From the NCBI RefSeq assembly GCF_029227915.1, contig NC_079886.1, positions 16,840,501 to 16,904,500 of the forward strand: DNA of 64,000 nucleotides. The letters are read 5' to 3'. The notes below the pieces were generated by a model. It was given only the letters and a program-made list of their open reading frames with translations, ran no database searches and had not been told where the DNA came from. The stretch comes from Hydractinia symbiolongicarpus (taxonomy: Eukaryota; Cnidaria; Hydrozoa; Anthoathecata; Hydractiniidae). Below, one piece after another: positions 1 through 10,400 of the stretch. The translations under genes and the position numbers were made by a program. Positions within the stretch are counted from its first letter, which is position 1; the number at the start of each line of letters is the position of its first letter.

Positions 1-922
1 GTTCCATCAGTATTGGAAGTTTTTTGTAATGTTGGTAATATTTTAACAAACTCAAATTATAAAAAATGGCTGATCAAGGAGACAAACACAACGACACATC
101 TTCTTAATGCCCTGTTCTTTTTTTACACTTTTTATTGTACAGTTCGCATTTTTTGGCTCCATATGAAAAGCTTTTTATAGCTACCTATAGCTTGCTAGGT
201 AAGGACCAAAAGACATTCATTTTATGTTTTTGAGTTGTCAGGGCGTAAATGGATAATTACATTTACCAGATTACAAAGTTTGTCAATATGTTTTATAACA
301 AGTTTACTCACCTTACTGAAAGCGAAACGCTCCACAGTGTTGTTGAGAAGAACCCCCCCTCCTTCATTTTTAAGGAGTGATTATACTGCCTCCAGATTTA
401 ATACCTAACATTTACAACATCGAGATGAGTGAAAGGGAGTCTACTGCCACCCTATTTAGGGTACTGTAACACTGCAGTATACTGCTACTAGCTAATGGAA
501 TCCTAGGGTAGTTTTAACCTAGTAATGCTGTGTTCAGTGTGACTAGGTAGCCTTTTGACATAACGCAGCAGTTATAGCAGAATTATTTCTTTTGAATAAT
601 CCGCTGTGCCAGGTTGTCTGCCATAATTTTTAGACTCTTCGAAAGTTTTCAGACTAGACATGAGGTTTATACCAAAAATGTTTATGGGTTTTTTTTAAAC
701 AAAAAGATAGCTTTATAGAAAGGCAACCTTCTTTCGTAAAAATATCCCGGCATATATAAGATACAATGAAATATTTGGTTATGTGATGTGATGTTCTTAG
801 TTTAGTTATATCTTTGATTTAACTTGGTTGTTAAAAAAATATCCAGCAAGTGCAAGGTAATGTTCATATTGTATATTGTATATTATATTATATTATATTA
901 TATTATATTATATTATATTATA
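1..922. other. Gene-free left edge with TA-rich microsatellite
   Basis: I see no exon with a convincing reading frame or family match here. The last 40 bases (about 881-922) are a simple repeat of TATTATATTA, and the first Helitron-like element begins directly after it. If TDP1 is intact, its 5' exons must lie to the left of this window, so this stretch is probably TDP1 intron. That is an inference from gene order. Confidence 0.5.
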
Positions 923-1099
923 CTAGTCGTTGCCCGTGGAAAAATCCACGGGTTCGCCCGTCCTTTATATTTACCCGTCGCAACAAAGTGGATAAAAGTA
1001 TATCGCATTTGATATTCGTGTTTCCGTAACATCATTTTCTAACTCAGCGGGGGGTCCGCGCAGAGACAGACAGACGGAATACGGCTATTATAATAGAGA
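923..1099 (-). mobile_element. Non-autonomous Helitron-like element, copy R1
   Basis: Read on the minus strand, the element starts with TCTCTATTATAATAGCCGTA, contains a CTGTCTGTC tract, and ends with the 20-base hairpin CCCGTGGATTTTTCCACGGG, a short tail and CTAG. A TC start and a 3' hairpin followed by CTRR are the known termini of Helitron rolling-circle transposons. It has no coding capacity, so it would need helper proteins from elsewhere. The CTAG end abuts the TA-rich repeat, which fits A/T target preference. It sits directly against copy R2. Confidence 0.65.
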
Positions 1100-1275
1100 T
1101 AGTCGTTAGCCCGTGAAAAAATCCACGGGTTCGCCTGTCCTTTAAATTTACCCGTCGCAACAAAGTGGATAAAAATATATCGCATTTGATATTCGTGCAC
1201 ATTTTAAAAATTTCGTGTTTCCGTTACGGGAGGCGGCTTTCGCAGACAGACAGACAAAATACGGCTATTATTATA
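1100..1275 (-). mobile_element. Non-autonomous Helitron-like element, copy R2
   Basis: This is a second copy of the same family, head-to-tail with R1. Its 3' hairpin arm has one substitution (CCCGTG then AAAAAATCCACGGG on the plus strand). Its 5' end on the minus strand dissolves into a TTATA-rich repeat, so the exact boundary is uncertain. The body shares the CGTCGCAACAAAGTGGATAA block with R1. Confidence 0.55.
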
Positions 1276-1663
1276 TTATATTATTATATGTATAAATATC
1301 AGAACATGTCATCTCAGTGAGATTTCATTTGATTTAATGAGATTTGACAGAAGTCAAAAAAAAAAATTTTTCTTACATAAAGAGATTTTTGCTAAAGGAA
1401 CTGCCGCTGTTACGGTTTTAAAATAAGCACCAGTGTTTCCTAAACTGTTTTCCTCTTAGCTCCCCTTTAAATGAAGTTAATGCTTGTATCTACAGTATTA
1501 TTATTTTTTTCTGAAGTTCATGAAAAAATTATAAGTCTTATTTTTGTGTGTATTCTTCTTTTTACTAAAATCTGAAGTTTCCAAATTGAGGCTATATATA
1601 GCAGTTACGTACGGAGCGTCATATCTGCCAAAAATCGCACCACTACTTTCACAGTTTCTTTAT

Positions 1664-2165
1664 GACGTCCTGCGGATCTGTAGGTGTCTAGGACGTCCTG
1701 CAAACTTCTAGCACGTCCTAAAAATATCTAGGACGTCCTGCAGTCCTCTAGGACGTCCTACAGGGTGTCTAGGATGACCTACGGGACTCTAGGACGTCCT
1801 ACGGGGCTCTAGGACGTCCTACAGGGTGTCTAGGATGACCTACGGGACTCTAGGACGTCCTACGGGGCTCTAGGACGTCCTAAGTGAATCTAAGACGTCC
1901 TAAGAATATCTAGGACGTCCTACAGATTCTGTAGGACGTCCTAGGAATATCTAGAACGTCCTACGGGGCTCTAGGACGTCCTACAGGTTCTCTAGGACGT
2001 CCTAAGGGTCTCTACGACGTCCTTCAGGTTCTCTAGGACGTCCTAGGAATATCTAGGACGTCCTACGGGGCTCTAGGACGTCCTAAGGGTCTCAAGACGT
2101 CCTAAGTATATCTAGGACGTCCTACGGGGCTCTAGGACGTCCTAGAGATCGCTAGGACGTCCTAG
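1664..2165. repeat. Left subterminal array of TAGGACGTCCTA palindromes
   Basis: About 20 copies of a 12-base palindrome (core GGACGTCC) are separated by roughly 8-10 variable bases, giving a spacing near 20 bases, close to two turns of the helix. Several spacers recur (ACGGGGCTC, ACAGGGTGTC), so the array grew partly by local duplication. The outer part is shared in inverted form with the right end. Subterminal repeats in transposons are commonly transposase-binding sites; that role is inferred. Confidence 0.8.
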
Positions 2166-2365
2166 GGAATAACCACATGGTTTTGTGGCGTCTACGCATA
2201 ACTAATAATATTAGAAGCAAAGAAGATTTTCTAAGCTTATATTTTTTAATACTAATGTCGTATTTGCTCTAATGGCTGCGATTTCGAATAATGACATTGT
2301 GACAAATTGATTTTAACAAGATATTGCTTTCCTTTGACACGGACGCAGAAAGGACTATATTGATT

Positions 2366-5010
2366 ATGGCAACAGTGTCAGTCGAAGAAGTAAGTAATGA
2401 GATATCCAAATCTTGTGATTTACTTTGTAGCTAGCTGCATAGCTATCAAAACTGAAAAGTTTAGCTAGCTAAACTGTCCTGTCTGATCCCCCACTTTTTT
2501 GTTATTTTATAGATCTGCCAATTTCTGATTAAAAGAGGTGTGGACAATCCTACAGTAGATACTTTGAGAACCAACAAGGTATTGGTTACTATTAATTTTA
2601 TTTTCTTACCACTTGGTAGATAGATAGATAATAATATATCCAAACATTTTATTATTATTTCTATTGTCTGTTTCAGATGGATGGTGAAGCTATTAATGCA
2701 TCCACTGACAAAATGATGAAATCAATGGGTTTGACAGCATTAGGAGATATCCTTGCCGTCAGAGCTTATACAAAACATGGTAAAGCCAAATTATCTGACT
2801 GTGAAAAAGATAAAGTTAAGGCTGAATTAGCTGCTGCCATTAGAAATGGTCATGCAATGGAGAAACCAAATAAACTTTCATTTACTGTAAATGTTGGTTC
2901 GCAGAACTTTAATGAGAGATTAAAAAAATATTCTTATGTGAAATGTACTGGTGGGTCTAGAAAACTTTCCTTACCTGGGGACATTACTATGAGTGGTATA
3001 AAAGAACAATTGCATAAAACCTTTTTTCCAAAGGATAACAATCCAGTTTTGGGTTCATTGTCACTGTTTGAAACATATGTTGGTAATTTCTCTGGTGACA
3101 AGCTAAGTGATGATTTGACATTAGAGAGTTATGTTGAAGAACATAATCTGAAACATATTCGCATTTATCTCAAAATAAAAAAGAAATCCATTTTGTCCAG
3201 TTTGTTCACAAAGTTAAAGAGCAATATCTTTGAGGATGACCAAGACGACGATGTTTTATTTGAAAGTCCTTTCAATACTCATAAAGTTGCTAATATTAAT
3301 TTAGTTGGTGATGAAGATAATAACCGTCCTATTCTGTTAGGTTCATCCGTAGAACGCAAAAGATTGAGAGATGAAATTGATGAAGCTTATAATACGTCAC
3401 TAGAGGCCGATAAAAAGAAAAGTGATGGTAAAAACGAAAATAAACAACCACAATCATTGTTAAATGAAACTAAAGAAATAGAGGATACTGTAGCAGTAAA
3501 AGAACGTCGATTAATTGATATTATGAACATAAGAAAGAATCGAGTCATGCCAGAACCTGATCTTAGTGAGGCACATGTCACAATATCCATACGCCATCCT
3601 GTTATAGGAAATAAAGCACGTCTATTTCATGATACTGCTAAATTTACTCAGGTGTATGATTGGGTTGGAGGACTATCTTTACAGCCAGAACATTTTACCT
3701 TAATCAATTTTGATCGACACAAAGTTTCTCCAGATGAAAAAGTATTCTCTGGCATATTTAATGTTAATGAAGAGGAAACACCAACACCTATGACAACAGG
3801 TGGAACAGTTGGGTTTCGTGGTTATGCTACAATCACTGTATCAGATGATGACGATGTTGTTCCACCACCTGTTGCTGAACAAAAGAATTATGTTAATGAT
3901 AATCTTGTTGAAAATAGGAATCTTCAGTCAGAAATGTTGTTGGAATACAAATCTGGTGAATCTAAAAAAAAATTTGATAGCCTGCAAGACTTTCGTGCAA
4001 ATGAACTATCAAAGCTAAATAACTCTACTTTGTATTTTGATATTTCCAGAGATAATGTGTACCAAGAGTTAATTGATATTTACAAAAAGCGTGGAACTAT
4101 TTCACATAAAGCTACATTTAGATTTAGTGGCGAGGAAGCTTATGGAGATGGTGTTACAAAGGATTGTTATGCTGAGTTTTATAAAAAACTTTTTGAGAAA
4201 ATGGACGGTGTTATGGAAAAAGTACCACTTGATGACTGTGTTGATGAAGAGGAGTTGGAAATAATTAGAAGTATTGTAAACCATGCTTTCATTCAGTATG
4301 CTATTTTCCCTTTGCAACTGTGTAAAAGCACTGTGAAGAAACTTTTGTTTGATCGTGTTGATAAACAACAATTACTATGTTCCTTTCTCAATTTTGTCAA
4401 ACCATATGAGACAGAAACAATATTGCGATTTTCCAAAGAAGAAGAGACAAGTGATCAACCTATAGTCGACGTCCTTTACAGTTATAACGTTTTCGATAAG
4501 CCAAAAACAAATAACGTATTGGCATTATGTTTGAAAGCTGCGAACACTGCTTTGATAAACAGACCATATCTACCAATGAAATATATTGTTAAAGGTATGG
4601 GGTCATTTTGGCAGAAATTGAGTGAAAGTATGATTGATTCACTTTATTCAACTTGTACTCCAACTGCAGAATCACTAATTGAACAGATTTTTTTTAATGA
4701 AACATGCCCACAGGGCCGAATAATCAGCACATATCTTAATCGCTATATTAGAAGTTGTACAAAATCAGAGTTGCTTTTATTGGTTGGATTTATAACAGGA
4801 TCGTCAAGTTTGTTACCTACATCTTCAATAAAAGTTGAATTTGTTGATCAGAATCCAAAATGCTTGTATCCTCTAGCGAAAACATGCTTCAAAATTTTAA
4901 TCCTACCAGTTCAATTTCGATCATTTACGCAATTTCAAACCAGTTTGAATGTCCATTTCAACAGCAATGACCATTGGTCTGTGTATGATGGTTTAAGTAT
5001 TCTTGATTGA
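2366..5010 (+). CDS. SAM-like plus HECT-like E3 ubiquitin ligase protein, transposon-borne
   Basis: Exons 2366-2389, 2513-2578 and 2677-5010 join in phase 0 with GTAAGT and GTATTG donors and pyrimidine-AG acceptors, giving about 807 residues. The two short exons complete the front of a SAM-like helical domain (about residues 4-65, ending in a motif like MGLTALGDILAVRAY). The middle is acidic and low in complexity (about 185-300). The end resembles a HECT domain: FRFSGEEAYGDGVTKD at about residue 500, and a C-lobe with a LLLLVGFITGSS segment followed by TCFKILILP. The cysteine there (codon 4885-4887) is at the place of the HECT thioester cysteine. HECT ligases take ubiquitin from an E2 onto this cysteine and pass it to a substrate. 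The N-lobe is divergent and short, so activity is uncertain. The reading frame is intact although the neighbouring transposase is broken. Confidence 0.8.
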
Positions 5011-5630
5011 TTTTGAATTTCATACTTTTTAGATACACTCTGTTTATGTGAACACACTTTTTGTTCTTATTGAGACAATATCTTTTTAGTCTTTTACGAA
5101 TCTTTTTGTTAACTTACGGAAAAGAGTATGTTATTTTTTAGTCTTTAACATTTATTTGTTTAAATTTTCATACATAGGTTTAAATATTTGCTTGACACAT
5201 TGTGTAGTATCTTTACCTTATTTTGAAAGGAAATAGTTTTAACAAAATGAAACAGCGTATTTTTGGAAGTATATTCTATTTTTGTTTTATTTCTGAATGT
5301 GTATGATTTTATAACGATAGATTATTCTTGTTGGTTTCGAAGAAATTTTTCAACATTTGCTTTCCTTTTTTGGCTATGATCTCTTTAACTTGTGACATTT
5401 CTTTTGGTTGAGTCATCACCGACAAGATTCAAAAGTACACAATAAGGTTACGTGGTTTAATAAGACTCAGTTGTGTTTTGTTAAATATATGTTTGTTAAG
5501 TTCTGACGTGATTTATATTGTATCATTTTGTTTTTGTTCTTTTTACTACTGAAATACAGTTTTTTAAGATATAAAATTGTACGTATTTTTCATTTCTATT
5601 TCACACAAATTTTATAAATAAAATTTAAAA

Positions 5631-6760
5631 TTACAACATTTCTATTGTCGATACAAGGTATAAATAAATATGTTCAGCCTCTTCGCGTGAACGCGGATGC
5701 TGCAAATTCTGCTCTTCCATCAAAATATTTGATAGTTCTATAAACTCATTCTGACAAGGAATAGCTCGAGGTTTTTTTGAATACATGGATTCAGCCAATT
5801 CGAGCTCGTCTGCATTGTATACGAATGCACAATCTATGGCATTGTAGTTGTGTGGTAGAAAAAACATTAAGTCAGGTCTTCCAGATTGGCTTTCTGAATA
5901 TTTTGTACTTCTTATCTTGTGGTGATTCCAAGTATGTTTAAATTGATCTAAATGTAACTGAATGAGACCGTAGTAACAAAACTTCAATGCTTCAACATGA
6001 ATGTTATTGCTGTCGTCATATATGTCCCTGGTCTCACAGGTCTTTAAAATAATCTATCCAAGACTGAGTGGTATTTCTTTTCAAATATGACCACCACTGC
6101 TCTATTCGTTGATTTGATACAGATTTTTCGTACTTGAAACTGTTCCAACCACTCCATGAATCATGATGATTTCTTCGAAGGAATCGTTGGATGCCACATA
6201 CATTCACATTTTCTATCCCCTCTAATTAATTTTGGCACGGCACATAAAGTCTTCACTGCACTAGTATAATAGTGAGCTATAATAAATGGGTTCTTGTTTG
6301 TGTCTGAAACAGCTAGCCAAATAATTTTACGACTGAAACCGTCGATTCCACCGTGGATACAAAACCCGAAGGGTTTCAATTTATTGTTCCCGTCAATGTG
6401 CCAGACATCGTTTGGACCATTTGTTCTATATACCCTTCTTTTCAATCGATGCTTTGTTCTCCTTTCAACACCAGATGGGTCTAGCTCTTTTAAACCTGCT
6501 CTAACTAACCTGGTTAGTATTTGTATTCCTTTTTCTAACAAATGCTGATATATACTACGGTATCCACGGTTTCCTCCAACTTCCTGAATCTCTTGTCTGA
6601 CCTTGTCTAATATCGTGGATGTTGATACATCAGCACACTTTCGCTTTAGGCCATATTCCTTTAAAAAGCGATGCAAAATTCTCATACTTATTGAAATATC
6701 GTGGTACCGGCGAATGAGTTCTAAAATGTCTTAATACTGATATCCACAACGAAAAAAATG
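5631..6760 (-). pseudogene. Decayed integrase-core (DDE) transposase
   Basis: Minus-strand frames encode an integrase-core protein. An N-terminal helix-turn-helix-like region with the pattern RRYHDISISMR is followed by VWHIDGNNKL and GGIDGFSRKIIWLAV, containing the first two candidate acidic positions, and a downstream WSYLKRN-like region. Three breaks are visible: an in-frame TAA at 6731-6733 before the first long open segment, a frameshift near 6205 just after the IRGD motif, and another near 6045. The reading frame then stays open to 5631. An upstream exon around 6900-6980 is possible but not resolved. The family is known from cnidarian and fish transposons related to retroviral-type integrases. 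As it stands, this copy cannot make a full transposase. Confidence 0.75.
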
Positions 6761-7053
6761 AGTGATAATGTCTCTTTTGGAGTTCCCAATACCTGAACTA
6801 TTCATACCTTTTTCCCAAGTCTAAAGATAAAGAAAATACAAATGATACATTTACTGAATGAAGAAAAGAAACGGGAAAAATCATGAAAAGCCACTCACCA
6901 CAATCCGTTCCTTGCAAGTCCCTTCTTCTTAAATTCTTTTACATTAGTCAAAATCCAAATCCAATGTCGACATAACAGACAAAACGCACTGCCGATAATA
7001 TCCCCTTTGGTCGAAAGCTAAAATGCTATACTTTAAACCTGGTTCCACGTGAC

Positions 7054-7282
7054 AGGACGTCCTAGAGATCTTAAGGACGTCCTAGAGAGTCTACAGGACG
7101 TCCTAGAGGTATTTAGGACGTCCTAGAGACCCGTAGGACGTCCTAGAGATCTTCAGGACGTCCTAGAGGTATTTAGGACGTCCTGAGGGCTGCAGGACGT
7201 CCTAAAGATTTTTAGGAAGTGCTAGAAGTTTGCAGGACGTCCTAGACACCCGTAGGACGTCCTACAGATCCGCAGGACGTCA
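7054..7282. repeat. Right subterminal array of GGACGTCCTA palindromes
   Basis: About 11 copies of the palindrome recur with a period of 20 bases (for example the spacers GAGATCTTAA and GAGAGTCTAC). The outer copies mirror the outer left array. This array is about half as long as the left one, so the two ends of the element are asymmetric. Confidence 0.8.
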
Positions 7283-7483
7283 TAAAGAAACAGTGAAAGT
7301 AGTGGTGCTTTTTTGGCAGATATGACGCTCCGTAGTTACGATAGGATTTTCATTAGCATCAGTTCAACATAATCTATATTTTTAAGTTGGTGCTACTTAA
7401 AAATTGTAGATGTTTCACATAGACATTGAATGCATTGTTTTAAACTGTCATCTGTACACGAAAAAAGATGCTTATTATTTTAG

Positions 7484-10400
7484 ATCTAACCCGTTGTTGC
7501 TTGTCCATGGTTTCACTGGCTCGGAAAAAACCGAATTTGAAGGAGAAGTAATGAATTATGAAAATATTGATCTTGTTCAGGTAGGCCTTCTTTTTTTTCA
7601 TTTTGGTTTTATTCTTGTGTGAAAAGTTCTTTTTTATAATACTTTGCTTTGAAAATATTCTTTTTCGACATTCATAAATTTGTTTGTATTATGGTAAAAA
7701 ACTTTTGAAGTGTAATTTGTATGAAGCATTTATTAGAATAACATTATAAGATTTTTTCACAGCAAATCCATTTTATTAAATTTAGACAAGCTTTCGGTGG
7801 TAACAATTCTTTAACAGTTAGTCTTCTTGGTATTCACCGGTGTATGTCGCCCACATGATATGCGTTTTGATACTCTAATTAATCTGTGTTCTTTATTAGT
7901 TTTGCCCTTTTCTGAGAAAAAGTGATTCTAGTACTAAAAATTGCTAACTCCTTAAAGTTTCAAAATGTGATTAATTTAGGTAAAAGTACAATGAAAACGA
8001 TACAGGTGATAAAATTCTTTCATAAATTAATCAATAATACCTTTCAATAAAACGTAAGATATCAATGTTTTTTATTGAAAACGACGCACCACCTAGCTTT
8101 CATCATAAATATCATTTTAATCTAATATTTTAAACTTTTTATGTGCATCTTTTGTTCCGATTTCGTTTGTACCTTTGTACGCAGCTGCTTCTTGTTTGAA
8201 TATTTTTTTTTCAATTTAATTTGATATATATACATAAGCTACATAACGCACAAACATCACCTTTGACTTAAGAAAGCTCAACAGAAAGAACATACATTTA
8301 AGAATGATAAATAATTCGTCAAATTTTTCATTATGCGATTGGCTTATTGTCGAATTTATAGGTATTGCTGACGTAAGCAACACAGAAAAATGGGTCTTGT
8401 TTGGTGCTTATGTTTTAGTGTCGATGTTGATAGTTTTTCTTAATGCAGTATTGATTACAAAGTTGTAGAAGCGAAAAAGAGCAAGGAGTGATAATCTCTT
8501 TCTTATATTATCCCTATCTGATTTTTTTGTTGGTGCTGTTTCATTGCCAGTACAGTCGATAGAATTTGTAGTAGAACCTCAAGTAAACTGCTTAATTCAT
8601 CCGTTGATTGCATTTTTCACATTTTTTCCATTTTCATTTTCGTGGGTTTTGACAGTTCTAATATCTATGGACAGATATGTTGTCATTTTAGTTCCACGTG
8701 TTTACAGATTTTGCAACAAGACGAATTTCACCTACAAGTTGTTAATTTTTTTGTTCCTTGTATGTACCGTTGGTGGTGCCGTTTTTAGTTGGAAGACAAA
8801 AATACTTCAAATGTCAATTCAGCCAAAGAGTCATTTCAATATCCTATATTTGATAGTCGTTGTAGCTGAATTTTTCTGTCTTTTACTGACATCAATTTTA
8901 CATTTACACTTATATATTTCCGTTCGAAGGAAAACAAGAGAAATGGATACAAGTCGCCATACTAAAAATAACAGTCAAAGAAAACTAACAATAACAATAA
9001 CTCTAATGTTTTTCTGTGCAGTTGTTTTAAATACACCTGTGTTTGTCTTCAGTATATACGAACTGTTGAATAATAAGTACAAATGGAAAACACTTCTCTT
9101 TTATAGTCCCAGGAAGTGGATATCGCTTGTTAGTTTGACAAATTGCTTTTGGAATTCAATTATACTGATGCGTTCTTCAAGTTTTAAAAAGACTTGACTA
9201 ATAATAGTGGCGAGCATATTCATATTATTTTCATGGTTCTTTTGTCATTTGTTAATTTCATGGCAGACATCTACGTGATGTTTAATCTTCTTTTGAGTAT
9301 GAGATGACAAGTTTTTGGCCAAGAAATGTCAGGATATTCTTTATACACCATTAGCCTACAAAATCTTATTTAATGGAGATATTTACAATGATGCGGGATT
9401 AAAAGTTTATAGTTAGCTAAGTTGATTTTAAGTGGGTTTTATTTGTTTTACATTTTTATTTTACAAAAGAACACAAATATTGAGGCTGAAAGTGTAAAAA
9501 AAAAATATCAGTACATTCAGCCTCAGCTAAAATTTAGACGTTCTTATAAAAAAGCATGTCAGAAATTTTTTTCCGCCAAACAAATGGTATTGTTATATGC
9601 ATAAATTTATATTTTTCATTAAAAGTTTCTATTTATGATTTGACTTCTCTGATCTTGTAGCTTTACACGTGAGATTAGATTGTGCGGTTTTTGAATCCTG
9701 TTGAAATTATCTTCTTTTACGTTTATCCCGTTATTGTGAAATCATAAAAATAAAAGCCAAATTTGACTAGTATTTTTTTTCTTATGATTAAATAAATTCG
9801 TTATAGTTTCGCATCGTTTTTGACCGCGCGACATAGAGTTGAATTGCTTTTAAAGTTCTTAATTTGTGGCGAGAGAAAAAGAATTGTTGTAATAATTCTT
9901 ATATAATATATATATATATATAATATTAGTTTGTTATAAATTAAAAGTCGCACCTGTAGTTGAACATTCATCTGCAGGTGCGACGATTGCATTGTTTATA
10001 AAGGAAATTTTTTATCTGGAAAAGCTAGAAAATAATATTAAAGTTTAAGGTCTATAATTATCACCTTTTTCGCAATCTTTGAAGAATGAGTTCTACTCCC
10101 TTTCACCCTTTTTGGGAGGACTTTAGCGTTGAAACAGGAAAAGAAAAATAGGATAAATGCGAAGTCCTCAGACAGTTGTCAAAAGTGCCATAAATTGTTG
10201 TTGTTGGTAGTGCTGCAAAGATAGAATTTTGAAACTCCTTTCGGGATGATTTCCGTTTTTACGTTTCACACGATTTAGTATGGATTTTGAGTAATTAAAA
10301 TAGTATACGTAAGCTATAGGTAGCTTAATATCTCATGAATTTAAGATTTTAAAAGCATAGGAAAGTTGAAACTAAAACTTTAAAATATGTAAAAATACAA

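Larger units (their letters stand above)
1610..7334. mobile_element. Complete DNA transposon, IS3EU-like, carrying a HECT gene
   Basis: The two ends are inverted copies over more than 100 bases: TACGGAGCGTCATATCTGCC at 1610 and its reverse complement ending at 7334, with continuing similarity through the stretch coding for no protein up to the palindrome arrays. The 6-bp sequence GTTACG flanks both ends (1604-1609 and 7335-7340), which is a clean target-site duplication. Six-base duplications, ends beginning TAC and an integrase-core transposase agree with what I recall of the eukaryotic IS3EU superfamily; the superfamily name is from memory, while the boundaries are read directly. Inside are two convergent genes: an intact HECT-like gene on plus and a broken transposase on minus. 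The right end lies 150 bases upstream of a TDP1 exon, so the element probably sits in a TDP1 intron. Confidence 0.85.

Noticed and set aside
7410-7622. Separate 70-residue gene
   Set aside because: Only 7484-7580 is coding; it is a TDP1 exon (LLLVHG motif) bounded by splice sites.
8544-9197. GPCR starting at the later in-frame position
   Set aside because: This would lack TM1 and part of TM2; the same frame continues upstream to an ATG at 8304 with a real TM1, broken only by TAG.
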